A DNA stretch of 64,000 nucleotides from Wuchereria bancrofti. Taxonomy: Eukaryota > Nematoda > Chromadorea > Rhabditida > Onchocercidae. The stretch spans positions 5,952,495 to 6,016,494 of the forward strand of contig SSBO01000003.1 of assembly GCA_005281725.1 (NCBI GenBank). Direction: 5' to 3'. The notes under the pieces were generated by a model, which was not told the DNA's origin, did no database searches, and saw only the letters and a program-made list of their open reading frames with translations. Position numbers and translations under genes: made by a program. Positions 53,004-64,000 of this stretch are shown one piece after another. Position 1 is the first letter of the stretch. Each line of letters starts with the position of its first letter.

Positions 53004-53852
53004 TTTAAATATCTGAAATACAATGAGAATTGCCGAACAAGCTTTTGTCGTATCTAAACCTTGTATTGCAAGAACTATAAAAATGCAATTCCTGAGAAGT
53101 ATCGACAATAATTACTCCAAAGTATCATTAAAAGATGCACAAGGATATACAGCACTCTGTATTACCTCACAAAAATTTAAGTCCGGCAAATCTGGCAGCT
53201 TTTTACTGAATACAACATCCCAATCCTCGATGTATCAAACTTTTGATGAATGCAACTTTTTGGCCCAAATATTCTTACTTGAATGGTATTTTTAGCGACT
53301 TCACCACAATAATTTGTAAAATAAGACAATCAAATCATGAAACTTTATCAAAGTTGCTAAAAACTATAAACATGTGCTACATACAACAGAAGTTTCTCCC
53401 GTGGAAGTAAAAATGAATCACCGAGTACTGCAATGACTAGAAAACATTGTACACAGCAAAAAAATATAATAGTAGTATGAAATGCATCGCAGACGTACTA
53501 GAAAGGGAAATTGAAATTTAAAACAAAATAGTCCTCAAAAATAAAATAAAAAAGAAGCAATTCCAGAATATAGAATTTGGTTTAAAAAAGCAAATAATCT
53601 AATATTTGTAATGTAGACTTCTTAAGAAATTGAAATCTGTGCAGGACTTTTATGAAATTTGGAAAATCAAAAACGTATGAACATGTTGGCCGTATTTCAA
53701 CAAAATCGTCATTCCAAAAGAAAAATAAATGAATTAATCATTTCACCAACATTAACTTATAGCTTCTCCAAAAAAAAAAAAAAAGTTCATTATCACGGTT
53801 TCAAACGCAACTTCTTTATAAGCTTTCGTTTATGCCACATGATTATATCGAT
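53004..53852. other. Spacer between MCAT and ADPGK
   Basis: Short AT-rich plus-strand frames only (for example 53659-53852, Lys-rich). Nothing supported. Confidence 0.6.
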
Positions 53853-56800
53853 TTACCAGGCAGAAAAGCGATAAAATTGCGAGAATATAAGTCCAGTAGC
53901 TGAGACGGCATCATCAACACCGACTGTTCTGGTTGGGAATTTGCATATGAGCGCAGGTGTATAAATAAATATAACGTCATTACGCATCCATGAAGCTATG
54001 GGTCTGAAACTCAAAATTACATTTAAAATATCTCCAGTTAATATTCAAAGCTAGCCGGATTTCAAAAGGAATAAATCCGGGGATAGCTGAATCGCATCTT
54101 TTTAAAAAAAAATCTTAAAAACTCTAACTTCTGAACCTACAATCCCTCACTAAAAGTCAGAGGTAAAAAATACCTCTGTGGTTCGAAAACATATCGCTTT
54201 CCAATTTCCTTGTCAAGCAAATGAGCCTTCGATATTCTTAATTCCAAATTATCTGTATTCAAGTCATTTGTAATTTTACAGGACTGACGGGCTGCAACCT
54301 TAGCACCTGCCGCTAGACCAGAAGCCAAATTCGACCAGTCCGTCCCTTTATAAACCTTTAAAAGATTAGCAAGTACGCTAATTTACAATTGTAAATTGTC
54401 GGATTTCCTTTAAACTGGAAATTTGAGCATTTTAGATTTACAGATGTTGAAAAATACGGAAATTTCATATACTGCAACGTAGCAAACATTGATAGAATGG
54501 TAGCAACTGATGATTATCGCGACCTACCATTAGATGAAAGGTTAAGGAATGGAAGTGTATTCTGGATAGTCTATATTGGTAATTCTTTGATTCTGGATCA
54601 GTACTATCGTGCCCAAACTTCGTCAACAGCCAGTACAGCATTTCGACCACCTTCAAGAAAAATTCACACGAATTTTCAAGTGTTAAATATGTTGAACAGA
54701 TTTGTATTAATGAAATGTAACAATATAATGTGAGATGCTGAACTGTAGAGATGCTTGATTAAATACTAAATTTATAAAACCTCAAAAATATCTCACTTTG
54801 TACACGTGTATTGCACCAGGGAAAACAGGATAAAGATCTGTGTATGGCCCATTAGCAACATGAGAGAAGAATGCAAGCTCTTGTTCGTTCAAACCTAACG
54901 AATCAACGTGAGGTACAATCTGAACAAAATTAAATAATCTTAACAAAATGAAGATGAAGAGCAAATAAAAAGAACAAAATGAAGAGTAAATAAATAAATC
55001 CTCTGGTAAAATCGTGACTGAACTTTAAAGTCAAGGAAAAAGCAACGAACTCTATGAAGCACTTCAGCAACGTGATCAGGATTACCCATGTTTCCAAGTT
55101 GGAAATGAATAGGAATATTGTGTTTTACTTGCAACAAACTTCGTTTAATCAAGCGAAGTTTCTCCATTCGCATTTCCTTATTCTACAGTGACCAAATATA
55201 CATTAAATAAAAATGAGAAGTACACGAAAAACGAAGAAAATTCAACATCAATTATATTACTAAAACATTATATTACTAAAACTTCAAAGTTTTTGGTAAA
55301 ACTAATACAATAAAACAAACCCACCTGATTTTGCAGGAGATGAACACCAGCTAAAATGACCAGATCAGGATTAAACTGACTTATTGCTTTGAAAAACATT
55401 TCGATCACAACAGCACTGCCACTGAATTATAATAAAATATTGAGAGCAAAAAATTACAACGGCAAAAATAAAACAAATAAAAAAGGAGTTGAAATTCAGG
55501 AAGCCAACAGTTTTTCGAAACCTGGCTGAGAAATAATTTAGTATATAAATCAAAATTTTGCTAGATTTTTTAAGAACCGACCTATATTGATCGTGCGAAG
55601 TAATGAAACGTGATGAAGCTGGTGCTACATATTCATCAAGAATTTCACCTTGTTTGTATTCTATAATGACATGTAACTCATCCTTTACGATGCGAGTTGA
55701 ATTTGTACGAACTATTGATGGATGAAGTAAGACATGGCTTCGAGGTCCAATAGGACCAACCAAGTATGTCTAAAACACTTGCAGCAGGAATCAAATGAAA
55801 GTTTCCTTGCCTCTCGAACTTATTCAGATAAGTTGACAACTCTTAAGATACATTTTAAACAAAAGTAGCTATTTTATATAAAGTTCATTATATTCAAATA
55901 TATAACTGTGTATAACTTACAGTAGTTCTCGGAAAAGAAGTAGCTATCTTTTGGGCCATCAGAGCCGCATTCCCACCGATGTAATGATGAGGTCGATGAC
56001 GAGGTTCACCAGCGAATTGTGCAAGTATTTGAAACATTTTCGGATCTGATATGTGTCTAGAATAGTGAAATGGAAAGTTCAGAAGGTTTCATTAATAAAA
56101 GTAAAACAATAGCAAAAGCTTGAACAAATAATCTCGCCAAACTTCGATAAAAAGTCACCTTTCGGCAGCAGCTCCTCGTGAAAAGAAGTAAGCGAAAGAT
56201 TCATACAAATCGTTAACATTTCTGATCACCTAAAAACAAATTCACTTAAACTAAAAATTTAACATTGGTTTGATTATTTTATGTGCCATTTCATGTTCGG
56301 ATGATCACCAGTTTTGTAACCTTTCAATATGAGTATGATGAGCCCAGAAAGAATATTTTATTCATTCGACTTGTAATGTTTATTTCCCCAGAACATGTGA
56401 AGGTAAACAATTTTAATTGAAAGTGGCATAACGCTTCAACTATATTATTACTCACAAACAGTGGTAGAAAATGCTGCTGTGTTAAGAGCTTGAATCAAAA
56501 ATAGTATTAGAAAAATATGCTAAATGTGAAACTTCATGGTCCTTTCGATTAGTGGAAGTACCATTTAAGCGTTCTAATAGACTCGTCCCGGTAACAACCA
56601 TATCAACGTTGCAGTTAATCCTGAAATCTTCAAAAACCTATGGTAGAAAATAAGACAATTGATAATTGTGAAGATTATTCTCAATAAATCTTGAACAAAC
56701 ATTCGAAATACAGAATAGTGATTTTAAAGCATTTTGGAACAAGAAGCTCTAGCAATCCGAAGGACGTAAAAACAAACCCGATCACCACCCGCCGAAAAAG

Positions 56801-56974
56801 CATTGTAGGTTGAGTTATCACTCTCTCCCATGCTAGCATTACAGCCTGTTCCATTGAATATGACTGTTTTCGATGTTGTTCGTTGAAATAGCTATAAAGC
56901 CATGGCACCACAGCAAAGACCAACGACAGATGGAGTACATCATTGTACGGTGCATTCCACCATAATATTTTCAT
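53853..56974 (-). CDS. ADPGK: ADP-dependent glucokinase
   Basis: Phosphorylates glucose using ADP; animal ADPGK is an ER-membrane-associated ribokinase-fold enzyme. Start at 56974 gives MKILWWNAPYND followed by a hydrophobic anchor (LSLVFAVVPWLYSYF). Exons then read MVVTGTSLLERLNG (56.6 kb), DLYESFAYFFSRGAA (56.2 kb), HYIGGNAALMAQK (55.97 kb), YLVGPIGPRSHVLLHPS and SRFITSHDQY (55.6-55.75 kb), NPDLVILAGVHLL (55.36 kb), IPIHFQLGNM (55.1 kb), DSLGLNEQELAF (54.87 kb), LSRIHFHSLTFHLM (54.55 kb), LASGLAAGAKVAARQ (54.3 kb) and the C-terminal FPTRTVGVDDAVSATGL (53.92 kb). The stop is at 53853-53855. Order and motifs follow the human enzyme closely. The anion-hole/catalytic motif GLGD reads GVDD; the catalytic Asp is kept, but a conserved Gly is replaced by Asp. 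Confidence 0.94.
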
Positions 56975-58192
56975 TCCTAGTCAATGTCTATAAGTATCTC
57001 ACATAAAAGATCCAAAAAGAGAAAAAAAGATATATATATGGAACCCTAGATTACCAGTTGCTAATGAATTGAAATCTTGTTGGGATTAAAACAAAAATTA
57101 TATGCTATAGTGTCAGACTTTGTCAAAAACCTCTAAAACATCTTGGAATGTCATTTTTGTCAGAATAAAATTCTACCAGACTAATTTCAAATTATTAATT
57201 AATCTCGGCCTTTCCGACGAATCGATGAATTGTTATAAAGACTACAAAATTGTTATCTAGCAACCCATTTTGTTTAGTTTATCGAAAATAACCTGTAAAG
57301 TACGGTGATAGTGCTCATAAATTTACGGTTCTGACGGTTATAAATGCAAAAGATCTTTTAAAAGAATTTGTAGACAATTCTTTATGCTTCAATCAATTAT
57401 TACAAATAAAAGCTATTTCTTAATAAAAACTGCTTTCTTTTTCCTCATCTTAAATTTCCACTTTCCCTTATAACAATTATTTTCCCACTCTTATTATTCG
57501 ATTTCCCTTCCATATAAACATTTAGTCCACAAAAAGTACCAAAACCTGAATCTTTAAACAAAATAATGCAAGCTTGGAAAACCAAGTAAAAAATTTTATT
57601 TTCATAACTAATGAAGCAATTCAAACCAGTCAGCAGTTAAAGCTCTAAAATCCACTTCATGGTAGAAGAGGACTAACAACAAAAAAAGAAAAAGAATAAG
57701 TAAAAACAAAGCATCTGTTCTTTTGAATGTCATTAAGTGGAACAGCAAATGATGGAAAGATGCATAGCAAAATGTTCGCACAGAGAGGCATTGAACAAAA
57801 ACTGGACATCTAAACAAATTCATATGAAATAAATAGTTTAAGGTAAATAAAAGTTATGAAAACATGGATCGAGAGCTGCAGAGTTGGAAGGAGATACGAG
57901 TTAATGTAAACCAAAAGTGTCCTTATTATTACAAAATTTGTGCCATCATAGGGAGGTTTTTATTGATGTCTCGGCCTCCCATACGCAAAGTTTGCTTTAT
58001 GTATCTTTAAATTCAAATGAAACATCTCTTTCGTTAACGTGTGGCATTCCGAGAAGTCAGAAGTGCAACCCACAAGAGATACGAGAACTTCAAGGAAGAG
58101 AAAATGGTAAAACAAATGACAGGAATAACAAAATTTTTCATTAAAGGAAATTGACTAATAATCTAGGTGAAATCAATTCCTCAATCTTGAAA
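56975..58192. other. Spacer between ADPGK and the HORMA gene
   Basis: 1.2 kb, AT-rich. One plus-strand frame (57917-58144) has mixed composition after an acceptor-like ATCATAG, but no homology or partner exon was seen. Otherwise nothing supported. Confidence 0.5.
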
Positions 58193-61100
58193 TTAACTTC
58201 GAGGTACTTCTCGTAAATCAGGCTCTTCAAATGCTGAATTGTTATCATATCGTTTAATCTTCCCAAATAAATCCTTCTGTCAAAATTTATCTCTGCAAAA
58301 AGGACAGAAGAGCATTAAACTAGACTTTTAAATGATTCCCAAGGAACAAAAAAGTTTCGGATTTGACAGAAAATTTCATTTCTAATATTTTGGATTCTAA
58401 TTTTCACAGTGTTAGTATTTTTATCAACATGTAATATACATATATAAAGAAAACTTTGAAAAAATAACTCTGATGCTGATATTTATAATAAATTCCTGCT
58501 GGGTCTAAATCTAGTGTCTTGAGTAGTTTAAGAAAATTCCATTTGCTTTAACTTTTTATTCTTACCCTTAACTTTGCCTTGTTCTGTTTCTACTCATGCC
58601 ATACACTTTTTCACCAGTTATCCTACAAAAAATCATCACAGCAAAGCCTTTCATAATAATTTTGGCGACCACCGCAAGAGATAATACGACAAATTGGGAG
58701 ACAGTGATACATCAAATACTTCACTACAAGATGTAGAATGCCAATGTCAATGTAAATATTTAAATTATGAATCTGAAATAAATTACCGTATGATAATCAA
58801 GTTTTGAACGACTAATTTTCATTTTCTTTGCCTTTGGTTCGGCATTCGACGATGCCTCATCACTCGAACTGTGTTCAGTGAACGATTCTCTGAAATCAAT
58901 TTTTTACCCGAAATGTTGTTGAAAGAGAACAAAAAATCTGGATACATTGGCTTACCTTGCAACATCTGGTTCGGTAGTGGCGTTGTTTCCAGACGACGAG
59001 TTTCCGATGCTTGAGCCTTTCTTAAAAACGGGTTCATGACTAACAAGTTCCGTGACCGTCGGCAAAGCTAAATTTGAAAGACACACAAATAAGGATATGC
59101 TGAAATTTTGCAAATTTCGAAGTGTTAGTGAAGAATAAATGGATATAGTGAGTGGGAGTGCTAAGATTTTCTAAAAACTCAAAAAATGTGAAGCTTTATG
59201 TGCCAGACAACCACGTAAAGGTGTAGTGCTTTAATGACGGGGTCAAATGGGAGTGTAAAATAGACATTCAAAAAAGTCTTTTCTATCGACTTACAAAAGG
59301 TAGAATCCATACGCGGTGAATTTATGTAAGGATCACTCGGGGAACCGAACGTTGCGAACTGTCCCGAACTTTCTGGGACGTCTTCACTGTCTATACATAA
59401 AACAAAACAAATAAGAACAAAAAGCGTGAAAGCAGGAGAAAATAAAAATAAAAATAAAAAAAAGAAAAAAAAAAAACAAAAATTTCCGTATTCCTTAAAT
59501 ACACTGCGGCATTTCATTTGCTGTAAATTTCGGTAAATTCTATATGCCTTTACCTTGCCAGTCCACGCGTTTTACCAAAAATATCGAAATCCTACCTAGA
59601 GTAAAGTCGGAACATATGCAAAAAGTCTTCCGCCATACTTGAACTATTTATTTGCTAATTGACAACATCAGTGAGAAATCAATAAAACATTCAGAACAAA
59701 ATTCAAGATATAACTCGGCCAAACTAAAAAGTAAGGAACGAAATAGCGACTGATAATAACAAAACCAAAAAAAAAAATCATACTCAAGCCAGAAATTCAA
59801 GAAAGACAAATTACCTCCCGAATGTTGAGGAATGAAATCACTCTTCTGCAAATCTGTTGTGCTGGCGACCGCTTCTACACAGCTTAAAATGATTTTCTCT
59901 GTCTCAGAAGGTTCTGTAATGGAAATAAAATCAATCAGCATATTTATTCATTAAAAATATCTCAACAGTAAAAAAAAATATTTCCTTCATGTTCAAACAA
60001 ACTTTATGCATTGCACAAGTAACATTTTTATAAGAATATCGTTCTCATACATAATGCGATGATTAAATCATAATAAACCGTTTGGAGAATTGTCCTCCAA
60101 CAGCGAAGCTCGTATCGATTCAATAATTTCAGTACTGTTTTCCTGTGAAACGAAATCCTTAACTTCCATTTGTTTGTACTGTGAAGAAACACGCAAATTC
60201 ATTAACTCTGATCCATTATTTTCATCTTCTATGATTTCCTAGAATAACCCTGATCATCAGATATTTAAAACATATATTTAAATATTCAATATAAATATTT
60301 AATATTTAACACGAATATTTAAGCACTGTTCCTAATTCGAAAAAAAAATTATTGGATAGGGGAGGGAGAGTTTCTGAATGCTAGTGAATGAATTTAATAT
60401 TTACCTTATTCATCTTTTCTTTTGTTTTTCCACCATACTTCATATTCTTTGACTTCTGAAATTTAAAACCATGTCACAAATTTCTAAGTGCAATTTGTAA
60501 AAATCATGAGCAAATCTTAAAGGAAAAATGGTCATAAAACACAAACAATCAGCCTGTCTTTCTTAGGTCTACCCTTCGGAGTTTCGCCGATTATTCCTTT
60601 GAGCATCTGCAAAAGTTAATTTGATTTGAGATAAGTTAGAGGAATCACTGTTTTTGAACAGGATGATAATATTATCAACTCCCAAAAATTGTGAGTAGAT
60701 GTGACAATACAATTCTGTCGAGCGGTGAAAACGGATAAATTACATATCTTATGAGTTTCATGAACTCTTTTGAAGTTGGAGAAAATGAAACACACCTCTC
60801 TGATCGGAATTACTTAAAATATTTCAAGAAACATTAACTTTTTTCCACTGAACAGAATCATTTGCCTTCAGTCATCCGAATTTACTAACAACAAAACTAG
60901 CGCTTAGAAAGGATGGAGTTCCTTAGAGAATATTATAAATTTCGCATTTCAACACGTAATCACTTTATCACTAGAAAAACACGCTAGACGGTAGAACACT
61001 CTGATGAATAAACACTTGGTCCAAGATTTATTCTGACATATAGAGATCCCCTCTCTACTGTTTCCATTAATAAGCTTAAAGCTAATGATGAAAACATTCT

Positions 61101-63914
61101 TGGAAATCGTAGTGTTAGTATACAGTACCTGGATACAAAATACAAGCACTAGCAATGACTAACATTCATTATCGATGAGATTTTGCAAAAGATTTAATTT
61201 TGGTTCCTATCATTGTGGAAGGAATACATGATCTGGTTTTCTAAGAGCTTACTTTTGGTTCGTCCCTGTCAGTTGAAGCATTCTGTTCATAGTGTTCATT
61301 TGCGCTCCCAAAGAAAACGGACTCCAGACACACAGAGCAACTAGAAAAAGTAGAAATTCTCTTAGACTGACTTCTTCTCTTATTTGTCCCACTTTCTCAA
61401 AGTAAGTTTATATTAAGAAACAATTCTGAAACGAAGTGAGAATACATTCCTAAAAACACATGAGCCGAAATAATAACCATAATGTCTTTTCAAGAAAAAT
61501 ACAAGATAATGAGCAAACATTCCATCTTCTGCAATTCAAAAATCATGAGCGGGATCAGTACCTAAGGTTATTTTCAAATAAAACTTCAATTCCGTCAAAC
61601 TTCAACCTGCGTCTTTGGTAAAGAATATCTACCTCTCAAACTTTGTACTGAAAGTGCCAGCTGATATTTTTGAAATGAAAGTCATATTTTTGAAGCGATA
61701 TGTAGTTGATGACGGCTTAAAACCGGCTGGTTCATAACCATGTGGAGTGCCTGAAGTTTGTAAACTGAAAAACAAAGTTTCACAATATGTGAATATAGAT
61801 TTCATTTCTTAGCAGTTGAGCCAACCAGTGCTTGTTGCATTGAGATTATAAGTTCTCTTAACAAGTTAACCAATAGCAATGGTAGAGCATTTAGTAATTG
61901 AAATTACGGTCGTTAAACTTATGCGCGCCGCCAGAATGGCTTCTTGCCAAGTGAAGGAAGATTAAACACAAAAATATATGAAACTCTTGAATATAAAAGT
62001 TAACTGGGTCATGAGTTTTCAAATGTAACTTCGATGGAATTAAAATACTCAACACTGAATATTGCAAAATAACAAACTAGCATAATAGGTAAGCTTGAAA
62101 TACGGAAAAGCGCTCTGCGGAACTGGCGACAGTATATTCATAAGAACATCCAAGCGGTGCAGTAGGACGACGGCTTCCTTTCGCAATTCAGTGACACTTT
62201 CACATGAAAGCGCAATTTCGTGCGATGGACTGCAATTACTGTAATAACTAGAATACCATAAATTTTGGCAAAAATAGCAATGTAAATAATATGGTGTGAC
62301 CACAAGCCGGATATGTCATTTCTGAACATCGGTTTCTAAAACTTCATGAAATAACGGTAAAACAAGAAACTTAGGTTCATGCAATTTTCAGGAATTTTCT
62401 AGAAACATTTCCAGAAATGTTTCAAAAGTTGCTTTCTAATTATTTGGGAAGCTATATTCGACTGGCAAGAAGGATGGAACGATAGAAATCAATAAAAAGA
62501 TTTCCAAAACCATCTGGTCATTTTTTAGAAGTTGTGGAAAACAATTTTAATACTGTGCAAATGGTTGCTTAGAATATATTTTTTAGGAAAAAAAATCAAT
62601 GAAATTAAGAGATGAACCAGTTTTAACTTGCCTACGAAAAAGTAATCTGCCGCCATCAGCATAAGTAAAAGTAAGAGTGTATGCTTCGACCACTTCATCC
62701 ATGTTATCTGCTTCATCAGTTGAAATTAAAATAAAGAAATCATGTAGCTAAAACAGATATCTCATGTTCAGTTTTTACTATTTAATTTTAGAAACAAATA
62801 TAAATAAATTTTAAGTTGGAATCAGTAAGATTCTGAAATGATCAATCAAACTGTAAATAAAAATCAGTCTATCGTATCACAAAATCAGTTTAATATCTGA
62901 GAAAGTCTTCTAACACAAGGTATATTAAAGAAATAAGTTGAAAAAGAATATTATGTACTTAACACAATATTTTAGCTTGTAAATTGTTACTTGTAAATTT
63001 TGAAGTGTACTCTTGCTAACTGGAATTACGCACGATTCTTGTAAGGTTTTAAAATGTCCTCAGCAAACGTAAGGACAGTATTTTAATATTAGCAATATTA
63101 GTTAACTTACATAATGCTTTTCAATGGCTTCCGAGACGGCATAAAGAAGTGCGGATAATTTCTTGCCTAGCTCTGTATCCTCAGTGACGATGCAACATTT
63201 CAGGCCTTCAATAACATTTTAAGACTTTAGTTGTTAAAGTTAAATTCAAACTTTACTAAAGCACTTCAAACGTCGACTTGTAATCTCAATTTCAAATCTA
63301 CTTATTTATCAAGTAAGTTAATTTAAATAATTCATAATTCTAGAGCAAAAGTATAATCACGTTCATACGGAAAATAGTAGATAAGGAAAGTCAACTATCA
63401 CTTGCCATCAATTATGATGTCTTTAAAGGCCGAAGTTGGAATAAGCAGGCGTTTTTTGATGATATCTGATACTATAATAAAAAGGAATCTCCTCATGAAA
63501 AGCGTAGAAGAACGACTATCTAACGATGATGGAAAAAGCTTCATTTCTCGACCATTCCTATGCTGAAATAACGGGAAGGACTTCTAGAAGGATTAAAGTA
63601 CATGAACATAAAAATAAAATTTCGGATCGAAAGGTATGGTAACCAATAGAGGAGGAGAACCTGTACTAAAATCTAATAACGAAAACGTTTAATTCAAAAA
63701 AAGCTAGCAGTAATTTACTACTTTATATGAAACGACTAAGGAAACAGAAGAGAGAGAGAACATCCAGTAGGACATAGGGATCAAAGTTAAAGTTTCTCCA
63801 ACAACCTGATATAGATGAGAACGGCAATGAAACGCATAAACGGTTGAACACATCAAAAAACAGGCTAATTAAGAAAAGTTATACCGATTTTGTCTCGCCT
63901 CCATCTTTGTTCAT
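58193..63914 (-). CDS. Meiotic HORMA-domain protein (HIM-3/HTP/HORMAD family), about 13 exons
   Basis: Chromosome-axis protein expected to control meiotic pairing, synapsis and recombination. Start at 63914 (MNKDGGETKS). HORMA domain: STLFMRRFLFIIVSDIIKKR and AFKDIIIDG (63406-63560), LKCCIVTEDTELGKKL then AVSEAIEKHY (63110-63205), ILISTDEADNMDEVVEAYTL then YADGG (62632-62755), TELRKEAVVLLHRLDVLMNI (62.06-62.23 kb) and GTPHGYEPAGF (61.65-61.77 kb). The tail is long and polar: CSVCLES (61.3 kb), an AT-hook-like KGRPKK (60.6 kb), several Ser/Glu-rich exons, a basic cluster (KAKKMKISRSK, 58.83 kb) and a last exon EEPDLREVPRS ending in TAA at 58193-58195. By analogy with HTP/HORMAD proteins the tail may hold closure motifs, but I cannot point to one. 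Two introns use GC donors (see findings). Roughly 430 residues. Which family member it is cannot be decided here. Confidence 0.88.
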
Positions 63915-64000
63915 CTTCGAGAAACTGATGTGTTGATTTATCTGAATCATAAATTATTTTAAAGATTAATGATCAAAGTCCAAAACTAAATTGAGGACGA
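63915..64000. other. Sequence immediately upstream of the HORMA gene start
   Basis: An acceptor-like ATTTATGATTCAG precedes the start codon by about 30 bases on the minus strand. This could be a 5' UTR intron end or a spliced-leader trans-splice site. The window ends here. Confidence 0.4.

Noticed and set aside
52638..53108. 156-codon minus-strand frame as a stand-alone protein
   Set aside because: Only the MAFFKKHNF...SLPYPEK part is coding (MCAT exon 1); the rest is upstream sequence and intron read-through.
59179..59517. 112-codon minus-strand frame as a separate gene
   Set aside because: It contains one real HORMA-gene exon (EDVPESSGQFATFGSPSDPY) read through into adjacent introns.
1..64000. 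tRNA, rRNA, SL-RNA genes, CRISPR arrays, bacterial (for example Wolbachia-like) inserts, intact transposases
   Set aside because: Looked for by eye and not found; short or divergent copies could be missed without a covariance or profile search.

Overview
This is intron-rich, AT-rich eukaryotic nuclear DNA that looks chromadorean nematode, probably spirurid or filarial. Reasons: short exons, splice acceptors of the TTTCAG/TTTTAG type, and a gene set including a SWIP-10-like metallo-beta-lactamase-fold protein, a chondroitin-proteoglycan-4-like secreted protein, a meiotic HORMA protein and RalGAP beta. The species assignment is inference. I see no bacterial gene, rRNA, tRNA, CRISPR array or intact transposon. 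Single-frame ORFs mostly miss the genes, so I rebuilt the models by hand from conserved motifs, splice sites and codon phase. Gene ends are usually exact; internal exon edges are approximate.

Layout, with the strand in brackets: 519-4932 (-) secreted M14 zinc carboxypeptidase; 4933-10048 gene-poor, with an interrupted ATT microsatellite and an AAGG run; 10049-27078 (-) RalGAP beta (hgap-2/RALGAPB) in about thirty exons, with one 4.1-kb intron; 28719-32208 (-) an unrecognised protein of about 300 residues; 33927-40732 (-) a SWIP-10/MBLAC1-like secreted protein whose metal-binding motifs are degraded; 40733-46582 gene-poor; 46583-50030 (+) a Cys-rich CPG4-like secreted or membrane-anchored protein; 50125-53003 (-) mitochondrial malonyl-CoA:ACP transacylase; 53853-56974 (-) ADP-dependent glucokinase; 58193-63914 (-) a meiotic HORMA-domain axis protein.

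Seven of the eight confident genes are on the minus strand. The only plus-strand gene meets MCAT tail to tail, with 94 bp between stop codons. The genes serve unrelated jobs (peptide digestion, Ral signalling, mitochondrial lipoylation or fatty-acid synthesis, glycolysis, meiosis), and the 0.8-1.9 kb gaps do not by themselves argue for an operon. The most interesting points are the likely metal-free MBL-fold pseudoenzyme fused to a Cys-rich N-terminus, two phase-supported GC-AG introns in the HORMA gene, a Gly-to-Asp change in the ADPGK active-site motif, and an unidentified gene upstream of hgap-2.
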